Assembly: GCF_046025915.1 (NCBI RefSeq)
Contig: NZ_JAQQFR010000003.1
Location: 186,001 to 250,000, forward strand
Direction: 5' to 3'
DNA from: Herbaspirillum rhizosphaerae_A
GTDB lineage: Bacteria > Pseudomonadota > Gammaproteobacteria > Burkholderiales > Burkholderiaceae_D
Length of the DNA: 64,000 bases
Position numbers and translations under genes: made by a program. Positions 50,163 to 59,896 of this stretch are shown here, in pieces; position 1 is the first letter of the stretch; each line of letters opens with the position of its first letter. The notes beneath the pieces are model-generated. The model was not told the origin of the DNA. It worked only from the letters and a program-made list of their open reading frames with translations, and searched no databases.

Positions 50163-51104
50163 TCACATGGCAGAGCGCGTCTCTTCAATCATTTGATTCA
50201 GCGTGTGGGTGTCTGCGCAGAACAGGCGGATGCCTTCCGCCAGTTTTTCCGTCGCCATGGCGCTCGCGTTCAACTGGAAGCGGAAATCCTTTTCCGAGGT
50301 TCGCGGAGGAGGGCTAGCCTGCTCTTGCGTCGCTTCGCGGGTCAGCTTGCGTGTCACCGGCTCGTCGCTTTCGGTGAGTTTTTTCAACAGATCGGGGCTG
50401 ATGGTCAGCAGGTCGCAGCCCGCCAGTTCGATGATCTGTGATGTATTGCGGAAGCTGGCGCCCATCACTTCAGTCTTGTAACCGAAATAGCTGTAGTAGT
50501 CGTAAATGCTGCGCACCGACTGCACGCCAGGATCGTTGGCGCCGGTGAATTCCGTGCCTTCTGCTTTCTTGTACCAGTCGTAGATACGGCCGACAAATGG
50601 TGAAATCAGGCGGACATTGGCTTCTGCGCAAGCGATTGCCTGCGGTAGCGAAAACAGCAAGGTCATATTGCAGCGAATGCCTTCGCGTTCCAGTACTTCA
50701 GCCGCGCGGATGCCTTCCCAGGTGGAGGCGATCTTGATCAGGATACGTTCTCTGGGGATGCGGGCACGGGAATACAGATCGATGAGCGCGCGGCCTTTGT
50801 CGATGGTGGCTTGCGTATCGAACGACAAGCCGGCATCGACTTCAGTAGAAACGCGGCCAGGAACGATCTTCAGAATCTCTGCGCCGAAAGCCACCAGCAG
50901 GTGGTCCATGATCTCATGCTGATTCCAGCGGTTGTCATGTACGGCCTTTTCCAGCAGTGGCTTGTACTCGTCTTTCTTCACCGCTTTCAGGATCAGTGAA
51001 GGATTGGTAGTCGCGTCACGCGGAGCAAATGCCCTCATGGATTCGAAATCGCCGGTGTCGGCAACGACGGTGGTGTACTGCTTGAGCTGTTCTAACTGGT
51101 TCAT
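50163..51104 (-). CDS. tal: Transaldolase
   Basis: The 313-residue protein has the Schiff-base lysine in RILIKIASTWEGIRAAE, and the family start DTGDFESMRAFAPRDATTNPSL. It moves the dihydroxyacetone unit between sedoheptulose-7-phosphate and glyceraldehyde-3-phosphate. It is the last gene of the minus-strand pgi-zwf-hexR-epimerase-tal series. Confidence 0.96.
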   Translation of the reverse strand: MNQLEQLKQYTTVVADTGDFESMRAFAPRDATTNPSLILKAVKKDEYKPLLEKAVHDNRWNQHEIMDHLLVAFGAEILKIVPGRVSTEVDAGLSFDTQATIDKGRALIDLYSRARIPRERILIKIASTWEGIRAAEVLEREGIRCNMTLLFSLPQAIACAEANVRLISPFVGRIYDWYKKAEGTEFTGANDPGVQSVRSIYDYYSYFGYKTEVMGASFRNTSQIIELAGCDLLTISPDLLKKLTESDEPVTRKLTREATQEQASPPPRTSEKDFRFQLNASAMATEKLAEGIRLFCADTHTLNQMIEETRSAM

Positions 51105-51159
51105 GGCAAGCGATCTCTTGTGAATGGGCCAAATGGCATTTTACGTAAGTTTTCGGGCG

Positions 51160-52389
51160 CTATCGCTTTTTCGGCAGCGGAGCACCGACGGCGTTCAGCG
51201 ACTCCAGATACGCGCCGAGCGGATGGTAGAAGTCGGTTTTGCCGTGCGGTGGCTTTTCGGGGCCGTAGCGCGTGTTGTCGCGTTGCAGGATGCGATACCA
51301 GCCGCCGCGTTCCTGATCGATCAGATGCTGCATGCTGTAGTACCAGAGCTGGTCGTAGACTTCCCAGTAGATCGCCTCGCCGGTGCGCTGTGCCAGCAGG
51401 GCGGCGGTGGCCAGCGATTCGGCCTGCACCCAGAAATACTTGTCGCCGTCGCACACGCTGTTGTCGGGCGCAATGCTGTAGAACAGGCCGCCGTTTTCCT
51501 CATCCCAGGCGACGGGGATAGTCACGTCGAACAAGGCGCGTGCGCGCGGCGCCAGCCAGCTGGCATCGTCTTGCAAATGTTCCGCATGGCGTTCGAGGAT
51601 CAGCAGCAACTTGGACCATTCCGTCATGTGGCCGGGCTGGTATCCCCAAGGGCGGAACATGTTGGTGTTGTCGTGTTTGTTATATTCCCAGTCGATCTTC
51701 CAGTCGGCGGCGTAGTGTTCCCAGATCCAGCCGTTGGCAAGCGCAGCCTGGCGCACCGTGATGTTGCGTGCCAGGCGCTCAGCGCGATGCAGGAAGCGGA
51801 TGTCGCCCGTGGCCTCATAGGCCGCCAGCAGCGCTTCGCAGCTATGCATGTTGGCGTTCTGGCCGCGATAGGATGAGACCACGCCTTCGGGCGTCGCTTC
51901 ATCGGCGTAGAGACCGTGCTGTTCAGACCAGAACAGCTTTTCCATGTGATCGAAGGTCGCGTCGATGTGCGTGCGCGCTTCTTCCACACCGATGTCGTAG
52001 GCATGTGCATATGCCAGCAGCACGAACGCCAGGCCATAGCAATGTTGTGTGGTATCCACCGGCACGCCGTCCTTGAGGACCCAGGCATAGCCGCCGTAGC
52101 TTGGCTGCCAGTGTTGTTCCTGCAAAAACTTCAGGCCGTGGCGTACAGCCTCGCGATGCGTTTCCTTGCCGGTAGCGCGGTACGCCAGCGCATGGCAAAA
52201 CACCATGCGCGTGCTGTTGACCAAGTGGCGGCTGGTGTCATAGACGCTGCCGTCGTCATTGAGGTAATGGAAGAAGCCGCCGGCCGGATCGAACGCGTGT
52301 TTCGTGAAGAAATCGATATCGCGTTGCAGGCGCTGGTGCAGGAAGGCCGGAGTGCGAAAGGATGCTGTCGGTGTCGTTGCTGATGTCAT
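51160..52389 (-). CDS. AGE family epimerase/isomerase (possible mannose isomerase)
   Basis: The 409-residue (alpha/alpha)6-barrel protein has the AGE motif YQPGHMTEWSKLLLILERHA and conserved His residues in GHMTEW and in MQHLIDQERGGWY. Members include N-acylglucosamine 2-epimerases and YihS-type aldose-ketose isomerases. Sitting among sugar phosphate genes favours an isomerase acting on mannose or glucose/fructose, by inference. It lies 81 bases after hexR and 55 before tal. Confidence 0.85.
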   Translation of the reverse strand: MTSATTPTASFRTPAFLHQRLQRDIDFFTKHAFDPAGGFFHYLNDDGSVYDTSRHLVNSTRMVFCHALAYRATGKETHREAVRHGLKFLQEQHWQPSYGGYAWVLKDGVPVDTTQHCYGLAFVLLAYAHAYDIGVEEARTHIDATFDHMEKLFWSEQHGLYADEATPEGVVSSYRGQNANMHSCEALLAAYEATGDIRFLHRAERLARNITVRQAALANGWIWEHYAADWKIDWEYNKHDNTNMFRPWGYQPGHMTEWSKLLLILERHAEHLQDDASWLAPRARALFDVTIPVAWDEENGGLFYSIAPDNSVCDGDKYFWVQAESLATAALLAQRTGEAIYWEVYDQLWYYSMQHLIDQERGGWYRILQRDNTRYGPEKPPHGKTDFYHPLGAYLESLNAVGAPLPKKR

Positions 52390-52470
52390 GGGAAAAACTC
52401 AACGAATGGTTGCGGATGATTATGTGTGGAGGGCAAAAGTGCTGCTCTCCAGAGTAAAGGAAAGACGCGA

Positions 52471-53325
52471 TCAGCGGAAGAAGGAGTCGAACTGCATATC
52501 GAATTTTTGCAGGGATTTCTGCGCGTTCTGCATCTTCTTGCGGAATTCCGGGCCGCGTCGCAGCGCAAGGCCAACTGCCAGAATATCGATCACCACCAGA
52601 TGCGCCAGACGCGCGGAAATCGGCGTGTAAGGGTCGATGTTAAAACTCAGATCAATCGGCACCAGCACGGTTGCCAGTTCCGCCAGCGGCGTGCCGCTCG
52701 GTCCCAGTACGATGATATCGGCTCCACCCTTGCGTGCCAGCTGTACGCTGCGCAGCAAGGCCGCATTGCCGCCGCGCTGCGAGATTGCCACAACTGCGTC
52801 GCCGGGTTGGAGCAGCGACGCCGCGATACTGTGGATGTGCGGGTCGGAGTAGGCCACGGTCGGCACGCCCGAACGAAAGAACTTGTGCTGGGCATCGTTG
52901 GCGACAATGCCGGAAGTGCCCTGGCCGTAGAACTCGATCTTGCTGGCGCGCGTCAGGACATCAAGCGCCAGTTGGATGGCGTCCGGGTCGAGGTGATTGC
53001 GCAAGTCGAGCAACGTGTTGATCGAGCGGCTGCAGATCTTGTTGACGAGATCCACGGCGAGATCGTCCTGCCCCAGCGATTCATTGGCGCCGGGGAGGGC
53101 AAGCGCCAGGCTTTGCGCCAGCTTGAGTTTGAAGTCATGCCAGCCTTCGTAGCCGATGGCGCGGCAAAAGCGGATCACGGTCGGCTCCGACACTTCGGCA
53201 TTCTTGGCCAGCGCCGTCAGGTTCTCTTGCAGCGCAAGCTGAGGATTGGCGAGGATGGCCGCCGCGACCTTCTTCTCCGATTTGGAGAGCGAATTGATAT
53301 GCGTGCGGATGGAGTCGAGTAGCAT
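52471..53325 (-). CDS. hexR: RpiR family regulator HexR
   Basis: The 284-residue protein has an N-terminal RpiR helix-turn-helix (NAEVSEPTVIRFCRAIGYEG) and a SIS sugar-phosphate domain (about 125-260, FYGQGTSGIVANDAQHKFFR). HexR represses glucose catabolism genes and releases DNA when it binds KDPG. It lies between zwf and the epimerase, and HexR-like operators occur at 56600-56614 and 56751-56765. Confidence 0.93.
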   Translation of the reverse strand: MLLDSIRTHINSLSKSEKKVAAAILANPQLALQENLTALAKNAEVSEPTVIRFCRAIGYEGWHDFKLKLAQSLALALPGANESLGQDDLAVDLVNKICSRSINTLLDLRNHLDPDAIQLALDVLTRASKIEFYGQGTSGIVANDAQHKFFRSGVPTVAYSDPHIHSIAASLLQPGDAVVAISQRGGNAALLRSVQLARKGGADIIVLGPSGTPLAELATVLVPIDLSFNIDPYTPISARLAHLVVIDILAVGLALRRGPEFRKKMQNAQKSLQKFDMQFDSFFR

Positions 53326-53348
53326 GGAGCTTCTGTTCAGTCTTTAAA

Positions 53349-54815
53349 TTAAACTTCCGGCAGCGCTTCTTCACGCCATTGCAAACCGTCGCGGCCGATC
53401 AGCGCGCTTGCCGCTGCTGGGCCCCAGGTGCCGGCGCTGTAAGGAATCGGATCGCTTTCTTCCTGATCCCAATGTTCGAGGATGGGTTCAACCCATTCCC
53501 ACGCCGCTTCCAACTCATCGCTGCGCATGAACAGCGTCAGCTGGCCGCGCAACACGTCGAGCAGCAGGCGTTCATAGGCTTCCATGCGCGGCGTCTTGAA
53601 TTTTTCGCGGAAATCCAGTTCCAGCTCGACCGGCTTCAGACGCATGCCATCGCCGGGGGTCTTGGCCATCAGATTCATGTGCAGGCCTTCGTCCGGTTGC
53701 AGGCGAATTACCAGGCAGTTCGGTGTGGCGTTGCTCTGCGCGAAGATCGAATGCGGCACGCTCTTGAAGCGCACCACGATTTCAGCAAGACTGTCGGCCA
53801 TGCGTTTGCCGGTACGCAGATAGAAAGGCACGCCGGCCCAGCGCCAAGTATCGATTTCTGCTTTGACGGCCACGAAAGTCTCGGTACGCGAATCCGGATT
53901 GGCGTCTTCTTCCTTGCGATAGCCGGGCACCGCCACGCCATTGACGTGGCCGGCGCGGTATTGGCCGCGTACGACATTCATCGCCAGCGTAGCTGGCGTG
54001 AAGCGTTTGAGGGAGCGCAGGACTTTCAGTTTTTCATCGCGCACGGAGTCGGCCGAGTTGGATACCGGCGGTTCCATCGCGACGATACACAGCAGTTGCA
54101 GCAAGTGATTTTGCAACATGTCGCGCAGTGCGCCGGACGTGTCGTAGTAGTCGAAACGACCACCCACGCCAAGTTCTTCAGCGATGGTGATCTGTACATC
54201 GGAAATCCATTCACGGCGCCACAGCGGCTCGAACAGCACATTGCCGAAGCGCAGCGCCAGCAGATTTTGCACTGCTTCTTTTCCGAGATAGTGATCGATA
54301 CGGAAGATCTGCGATTCGCTGAAGTAGCGGCCGACTTGTGCGTTGATGTCCTTAGCGCTTTCCAGATCATGGCCGAGAGGCTTCTCAAGCACCACGCGTG
54401 CGTTCGGCGTTGCCAGACCGGCTTGCGACAGGTTGTCGCAGATCATGGAGAACAAGGTCGGCGGCGTCGCCAGATAAAACACGTGTGAGATGGCCGGATC
54501 GTTGCGCAGGGCGGCGACCAGATTCTGATAAGTTGCCGGCTCTTTTGCGTTCAGCGACACATACTGGATGCGGCCGCAAAAGCGTTGCCAGACATCGGCA
54601 TCCATGGTTGCGCTGCTGATATGCGGTTTGGAGTTTTGCTCGACGATTTGCAAAAACTCTTCATTGGTCTTGTTGTCACGCCCAATGCAGACGATGCGTG
54701 CACTTGGCACCAGATCGCGTGCACGATCCCGCGCATACAGCGCAGGCAGCAGTTTGCGCATTGCCAGATCACCGGTGCCGCCGAATAAAACCAGGTCAAA
54801 ATCGGAAATAGCCAT
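53349..54815 (-). CDS. zwf: Glucose-6-phosphate 1-dehydrogenase
   Basis: The 488-residue protein begins with the NADP fold LVLFGGTGDLAMRKLLPALY and carries the active-site His in RIDHYLGKEAVQNLLALRF. It makes 6-phosphogluconolactone, the entry to both the Entner-Doudoroff and oxidative pentose phosphate routes. It is 67 bases after pgi and 23 before hexR. No lactonase gene is adjacent. Confidence 0.97.
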   Translation of the reverse strand: MAISDFDLVLFGGTGDLAMRKLLPALYARDRARDLVPSARIVCIGRDNKTNEEFLQIVEQNSKPHISSATMDADVWQRFCGRIQYVSLNAKEPATYQNLVAALRNDPAISHVFYLATPPTLFSMICDNLSQAGLATPNARVVLEKPLGHDLESAKDINAQVGRYFSESQIFRIDHYLGKEAVQNLLALRFGNVLFEPLWRREWISDVQITIAEELGVGGRFDYYDTSGALRDMLQNHLLQLLCIVAMEPPVSNSADSVRDEKLKVLRSLKRFTPATLAMNVVRGQYRAGHVNGVAVPGYRKEEDANPDSRTETFVAVKAEIDTWRWAGVPFYLRTGKRMADSLAEIVVRFKSVPHSIFAQSNATPNCLVIRLQPDEGLHMNLMAKTPGDGMRLKPVELELDFREKFKTPRMEAYERLLLDVLRGQLTLFMRSDELEAAWEWVEPILEHWDQEESDPIPYSAGTWGPAAASALIGRDGLQWREEALPEV

Positions 54816-54882
54816 AGCAGTCTTCTTGTCTCAGTCAGTTGTTCGGTAAATAATTAGTTGCCGGTCAGTTGCGATTTCCGCT

Positions 54883-56529
54883 TCAGGACAGGGCTTGCTT
54901 GGCCAGCGCGATCAGGGCATTGGTCGAGCAATCGTGGCGCGCCGGCACGGCTTCACCGGACAGCTCGGACTGGATAGTCTTGGCCAATACCTTGCCCAAT
55001 TCCACGCCCCATTGATCGAAGCTGTTAACGCCCCAGATCGTGCCTTGCACGAAGGTCTTGTGCTCATACAGGGCGATCAGCGCCCCCAGCGTTGCCGGCG
55101 TCAATTCTTCGAGTAACAGCGTGTTGCTCGGACGATTGCCGTTGAAGGTTTTGTGTGGCAACAGGAAATTGATTTCGTCCTCGTCGACGCCTTGCTTGCG
55201 CAGATCTTCGCGCACTTCTTCCGCTTGTTTGCCGCGCATGAAGGCTTCCGATTGCGCAAAGCAATTGGCCAGCAGCACGGCATGGTGGCCGGGCAGGTCG
55301 TGGGTCGGTTTGAGTACGGCGATAAAGTCGATCGGCGTGATGTCGGTGCCCTGATGCAGCAACTGGAAGAAAGCGTGCTGGCCGTTGGTGCCGACATCAC
55401 CCCAGATGAATGGACAGGTCGCCACGCCGACAGCCGTACCGTCGCGGGTGATGCGCTTGCCGTTGCTCTCCATCTCCAGCTGTTGCAGGTATGCCGGGAA
55501 GTGGCGCAGATCGTGATGATACGGTGCAATCGACAGCGATTCGCTGTTGAAGCAATTACGGTTCCAGATGCCGATCAGTGCCTGGATGACCGGCATATTC
55601 TGATCCAGCGGCGCTTCGCAGAAATGCTTGTCCATCGCGTGTGCGCCCGCCAGCAAGTCGCTGAAATTCTTGAAGCCGATTGCCAGCGCAATCGACAAAC
55701 CGATGGACGACCACATCGAGTAGCGCCCGCCGACCCAGTCCCAGAAAGGGAACATGTTCTCAGGATCGATACCGAAAGCGCGCACGGCGTCGGTGTTGGT
55801 CGATACCGCGACGAAATGCTTCGCCAGATCGGATTCGCCTGCACGCTGGAGGAACCAGTTGCGCGCCGACGTCGCGTTCATCATGGTTTCCTGCGTGGTG
55901 AAAGTTTTGGACGCGACGATGAACAGTGTTGTATCGACGTCAACTTGTTGCAGCACTTCGTCCAGATCGTGACCATCGACGTTGGAGACGAAGTGCATGG
56001 TCAGGCGCGGATGGGCAAAAGTGCGCAACGCCGTGCAGGCCATTTGCGGCCCCAGATGCGAGCCGCCGATGCCGATATTGACGATGTCGGTGATCGGTTT
56101 GCCGCTGCGGCCCAGCCACTGACCGTCGCGCACGCGCTCGACAAAGCCGTGAATGCGATCCAAAACGGCATGAACGTCCTCGCCGATGTGCTGTCCATCT
56201 ACTTGCAGGCTTTGGCCGCGCGGTGCGCGCAAAGCCGTGTGCAGTACGGCGCGGTGTTCTGTGAAATTGATCTTGTCGCCGCTGAACATGGCAGCACGCT
56301 GCGTTTCTACACCGCGTTCACGCGCCAGCTCAAACAATAACTTGAGCGTAGTATTGTCGACGCGGTTCTTGGAATAATCGAACAGGATGCCGGCGGCCTT
56401 CACGGTCATGTGGTCGAAGCGTTTGGTATCGGCGGCGAACAGGTCGCGCATGTGCCGGTCGCGGACATCGGCGTGGTGAGACAAAAGTGCTTGGAAGGCT
56501 GCGGTCGCTGTGAGTGCTGTGTGCGGCAT
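54883..56529 (-). CDS. pgi: Glucose-6-phosphate isomerase
   Basis: The 548-residue protein has the two Pgi signatures, in GGRYSMWSSIGLSIALAIG and GVNSFDQWGVELGKVLAKT, with the catalytic Glu in QLEMESNGK. It interconverts glucose-6- and fructose-6-phosphate. ATG 56529 (MPHTALTAT) is preferred over the TTG three codons earlier; neither has a clear Shine-Dalgarno. It is first of the minus-strand series and divergent from edd. Confidence 0.95.
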   Translation of the reverse strand: MPHTALTATAAFQALLSHHADVRDRHMRDLFAADTKRFDHMTVKAAGILFDYSKNRVDNTTLKLLFELARERGVETQRAAMFSGDKINFTEHRAVLHTALRAPRGQSLQVDGQHIGEDVHAVLDRIHGFVERVRDGQWLGRSGKPITDIVNIGIGGSHLGPQMACTALRTFAHPRLTMHFVSNVDGHDLDEVLQQVDVDTTLFIVASKTFTTQETMMNATSARNWFLQRAGESDLAKHFVAVSTNTDAVRAFGIDPENMFPFWDWVGGRYSMWSSIGLSIALAIGFKNFSDLLAGAHAMDKHFCEAPLDQNMPVIQALIGIWNRNCFNSESLSIAPYHHDLRHFPAYLQQLEMESNGKRITRDGTAVGVATCPFIWGDVGTNGQHAFFQLLHQGTDITPIDFIAVLKPTHDLPGHHAVLLANCFAQSEAFMRGKQAEEVREDLRKQGVDEDEINFLLPHKTFNGNRPSNTLLLEELTPATLGALIALYEHKTFVQGTIWGVNSFDQWGVELGKVLAKTIQSELSGEAVPARHDCSTNALIALAKQALS

Positions 56530-56599
56530 GTTCTGCAATCTTGGCTAAAGTGGGGTCGGTCGGGAAGAATCTTTACTATACATGAATTACTACTTTTAT

Positions 56600-56614
56600 G
56601 GTAATTTCACTACA
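56600..56614. promoter_or_regulatory. HexR-like operator on the pgi side
   Basis: Read on the minus strand TGTAGTGAAATTACC resembles the HexR box (TGTAAT-like half, three-base A/T centre, ATTACA-like half). It lies about 70 bases upstream of the pgi start. Confidence 0.65.
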
Positions 56615-56750
56615 ATACGATTCGCCACATTCGCGTTTGAAATCGACTTGTAACGCAGCTGTCATAGGTTGGTAAGAAAAATAAGCAATTGGTTTCATTT
56701 GTAGTGCACCTCAACAAAACGGGTAAAAGACGGAGTTTTATTTGAAGTTT

Positions 56751-56765
56751 TGTAGTAAAATTACA
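56751..56765. promoter_or_regulatory. HexR-like operator on the edd side
   Basis: TGTAGTAAAATTACA is an almost symmetrical match to the HexR consensus. It ends 26 bases before the edd ATG, where it would block transcription. Confidence 0.75.
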
Positions 56766-56791
56766 TTTGTTAACGCTATCAGGAACCCAAC

Positions 56792-58642
56792 ATGTCTCTC
56801 AACGCTACCTTAGCCAGCGTCACACGACGCATCGCCGAACGTAGTCGGCCTTATCGAACTGCCTATCTGGCGCGCCTCGATGCTGCGCGTCATGAAGGGG
56901 TGCAACGCGGTGCACTATCCTGTACCAATCTTGCCCACGGCTTCGCCGCATTCCCTGCCAACGACAAACTGAAACTGAAACAGGATCGTGCGCCTTCGGT
57001 GGCGATCGTCTCGTCCTACAACGACATGTTGTCGGCGCATCAACCTTTTGAACGTTTCCCGCAGATCATCAAGGACGCCATTCGCGAAGAGGGCGGTGTA
57101 GCGCAATTCGCCGGTGGCGTGCCGGCCATGTGCGACGGTATTACCCAGGGCCAGACAGGCATGGAGTTGTCGCTGTTCTCGCGCGACGCCATTGCCATGG
57201 GCACCGCCGTAGCGCTGTCGCACAATATGTTCGACGCGGCACTCTATCTGGGCGTGTGCGACAAGATTGTTCCCGGTCTGCTGATCGGTGCTTTGCACTT
57301 CGGCCACATTCCAGCCGTGTTTGTTCCCGCAGGTCCGATGACCAGTGGCATGAGCAACAGCGAAAAGGTCAAAATCCGCCAGCTCTACACCGAAGGCAAG
57401 ATCGGTCGCGCTGAATTGCTCGAAGCCGAATCCAAGTCCTATCACGATGCCGGCACGTGCACCTTCTACGGCACCGCCAACAGCAACCAGATGTTGATGG
57501 AAGCAATGGGCTTGCATCTGCCGGGCGCTGCTTTCATCACGCCAAATACGCCGATGCGCGACGTGTTGACCGCCGCCGCCGCCAAGCAGGCGCTGAAGAT
57601 CACGGCGCAAGGCCAGCAATACACACCGGTCGGCCGCCTGGTTGATGAGAAATCCATCGTCAATGCCATCGTTGCCTTGCTGGCAACGGGCGGTTCTACC
57701 AACCACACCCTGCATCTGGTCGCCATCGCCAAGGCTGCCGGTCTGATCGTTGACTGGGATGATTTCTCCAAGCTGTCGTCGGTGGTTCCGCTGGTCACAC
57801 GCATTTATCCGAACGGCACTGCTGACGTGAATCACTTCCATGCTGCCGGCGGCACCGGTTTCGTGCTGCGTGAGCTGATTGATGCAGGCTTGATGCACGA
57901 TGACGTCATGACCATTTTGGGTCAGAGCCTGCGTGCACATTGCACTGAGCCGCTGATGGAAGACGGCAAGGTCACCTGGAAAGCGACGCCGAAGGATAGC
58001 GGCGACGACACCGTCCTGCGTACGGCTGCCAACCCATTCTCCGCCGACGGCGGTCTCAAGCTGCTGCAAGGCAATCTGGGCCGCTCGGTCATCAAGGTTT
58101 CTGCCGTCAAGCATGAGCATCGTGCCGTACAGGCGCCGGCGATTGTGTTCCACTCGCAGGAAGCTTTCATGAAGGCCTTCAAGGCAGGCGAACTCGACAA
58201 GGATTTCGTTGCGGTATTGACCTTCCAGGGGCCGCGTGCCAATGGCATGCCGGAGCTGCACGCCCTGACACCGGCACTGGGTATCCTGCAAGACAAGGGC
58301 CGTCACGTCGCCTTGGTAACCGATGGCCGCATGTCGGGTGCATCCGGCAAGGTGCCGGCAGCGATCCACGTGACGCCGGAAGTATTGGCAGGCGGACCGT
58401 TGGGTTTTGTGCGTACAGGCGATATGATTCGTCTGGACGCCGAGGCCGGCATCCTGGAAGCACTGGTGTCGGAAGCCGAATGGGCTGCCCGTACATCGGA
58501 TACCGCCGATCTGGCGGGCAACCAGACCGGCATGGGCCGTGAATTGTTCAGTGTCTTCCGCGCCAATGTGAGTGCGGCAGAAGAGGGCGGGACCAGCTTT
58601 GGCTTGCCGCCGGTTTTGGAAAATGAGAAAGCGACAGTATGA
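56792..58642 (+). CDS. edd: Phosphogluconate dehydratase
   Basis: The 616-residue IlvD/Edd family protein has iron-sulfur Cys in VCDKIVPG and GTCTFYGTANSNQ, with GGVPAMCDGITQGQTGMELS. It dehydrates 6-phosphogluconate to KDPG, the first Entner-Doudoroff step. Its stop overlaps the eda start by four bases (ATGA). A HexR-like operator lies just upstream. Confidence 0.96.
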   Translation: MSLNATLASVTRRIAERSRPYRTAYLARLDAARHEGVQRGALSCTNLAHGFAAFPANDKLKLKQDRAPSVAIVSSYNDMLSAHQPFERFPQIIKDAIREEGGVAQFAGGVPAMCDGITQGQTGMELSLFSRDAIAMGTAVALSHNMFDAALYLGVCDKIVPGLLIGALHFGHIPAVFVPAGPMTSGMSNSEKVKIRQLYTEGKIGRAELLEAESKSYHDAGTCTFYGTANSNQMLMEAMGLHLPGAAFITPNTPMRDVLTAAAAKQALKITAQGQQYTPVGRLVDEKSIVNAIVALLATGGSTNHTLHLVAIAKAAGLIVDWDDFSKLSSVVPLVTRIYPNGTADVNHFHAAGGTGFVLRELIDAGLMHDDVMTILGQSLRAHCTEPLMEDGKVTWKATPKDSGDDTVLRTAANPFSADGGLKLLQGNLGRSVIKVSAVKHEHRAVQAPAIVFHSQEAFMKAFKAGELDKDFVAVLTFQGPRANGMPELHALTPALGILQDKGRHVALVTDGRMSGASGKVPAAIHVTPEVLAGGPLGFVRTGDMIRLDAEAGILEALVSEAEWAARTSDTADLAGNQTGMGRELFSVFRANVSAAEEGGTSFGLPPVLENEKATV

Positions 58643-59262
58643 ATATCCTGGAAATCATGCGTACTTCGGCGGTCATCCCTGTGATCGCCATCGACAAACT
58701 GGAACACGCCGTGCCGCTGGCCAAGGCGCTGGTCGCCGGCGGCATCCGTGTGCTGGAAGTGACGCTGCGCACTGAGCATGGTCTGCCTGCAATCCGCGCG
58801 ATTGCCGAGCAAGTACCGGGTGCCATCGTCGGTGTCGGCACCTTGACCAGCCCGGAAGAATTTGCCGCCTCGCGTGACGCGGGTGCCGTGTTCGGTGTTT
58901 CGCCGGGCCTGACAGCGGCGTTGATCGCGGCTGCCAAATCCAGCGGCTTGCCGTTGCTGCCGGGCGTGATGACGCCATCGGAAGTGATGGCTGCGCGCGA
59001 AGCCGGTTTCCGTCAATTGAAACTGTTCCCGGCGGTACCTGCAGGCGGTGTTGGCATGCTCAATGCAATCGCCGGTCCGCTGGCGGATGTGACCTTCTGC
59101 CCGACCGGTGGCATCTCGCAAGAAACCGCACCACAATTTCTGGCCTGCAAGAACGTCGCCTGCGTCGGCGGTTCGTGGCTGACGCCGAAGGCAGCCATTG
59201 AAGCCGGTGATTGGGACAAGATTACGGCACTGGCCAAAGCTGCCAGCGCGCTGCGTTCTTAA
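58639..59262 (+). CDS. eda: KDPG aldolase
   Basis: The 207-residue class I aldolase has the catalytic Glu in LEVTLRT and the Schiff-base Lys in RQLKLFPAVPAGG. It cleaves KDPG to pyruvate and glyceraldehyde-3-phosphate. Translation is coupled to edd by the overlap. Confidence 0.96.
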   Translation: MNILEIMRTSAVIPVIAIDKLEHAVPLAKALVAGGIRVLEVTLRTEHGLPAIRAIAEQVPGAIVGVGTLTSPEEFAASRDAGAVFGVSPGLTAALIAAAKSSGLPLLPGVMTPSEVMAAREAGFRQLKLFPAVPAGGVGMLNAIAGPLADVTFCPTGGISQETAPQFLACKNVACVGGSWLTPKAAIEAGDWDKITALAKAASALRS

Positions 59263-59321
59263 ACCAGAGCAGGCAAGCGGCACGACTTCTCATCAGAAGC
59301 AGTGCCGCAACATCAACATGG

Positions 59322-59367
59322 AAGCACATGTATCGACTATCCGATGCATGTGCTTTTTTTGTTTTTT
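59322..59367 (+). terminator. Terminator after eda
   Basis: AAGCACATG and CATGTGCTT form a 9-bp stem, followed by T-runs (59354-59360 and 59362-59367). It ends the edd-eda transcript. Confidence 0.8.
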
Positions 59368-59487
59368 GCGGCGTAAAAACACGACAGGCAAACAAACTGT
59401 AAGATTTCCAGGAATCGAACGACCAAAAAGCAAGCGGCATTCAGCAAGCTTCGCACCATGTTCATCCAGGCAACCAAGGGAAACACC

Positions 59488-59874
59488 ATGAAAATCCTCA
59501 AAACACTCGTCGTCTTTTTACTCCTGCAAGCAGGCGTCGCCAGTACCGTTTTTGCTGCCGGACAGCATTACACACAGGCGCAGTTCGACGCGCTCAACAA
59601 GAGCGGCAAGCCGGTCGTCGTGCACGTCCACGCGGACTGGTGTCCGACCTGCCGGGCGCAGGATCCCATCGTCTCCGCGCTGATCAAGGATCCTGCGTTC
59701 AAGAACGTCAGTTTCCTTGAAGTCGATTTCGACGCGCAAAAAGATATCGTCAAGGCTTTTAACGTCACGCAGCAAAGCACGCTGATCATCTTCAAGGGCG
59801 GTAAGGAAGTGGGGCGTTCCACCGGTGACACCCGCAAGGCATCCATCGACAGCCTGATCAACAAGGCGCTCTGA
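59488..59874 (+). CDS. Periplasmic thioredoxin-like protein
   Basis: The 128-residue protein has a signal peptide (cleavage near FAA-G) and a thioredoxin fold with the redox motif WCPTC (VVVHVHADWCPTCRAQDPIV) and the cis-Pro region QQSTLIIFKGGKEVGRS. It probably reduces or moves disulfides outside the cytoplasm, with electrons from the CcdA-type protein encoded 22 bases downstream. Confidence 0.88.
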   Translation: MKILKTLVVFLLLQAGVASTVFAAGQHYTQAQFDALNKSGKPVVVHVHADWCPTCRAQDPIVSALIKDPAFKNVSFLEVDFDAQKDIVKAFNVTQQSTLIIFKGGKEVGRSTGDTRKASIDSLINKAL

Positions 59875-59896
59875 TCGCGAGCTGAAAGCAAGCATC

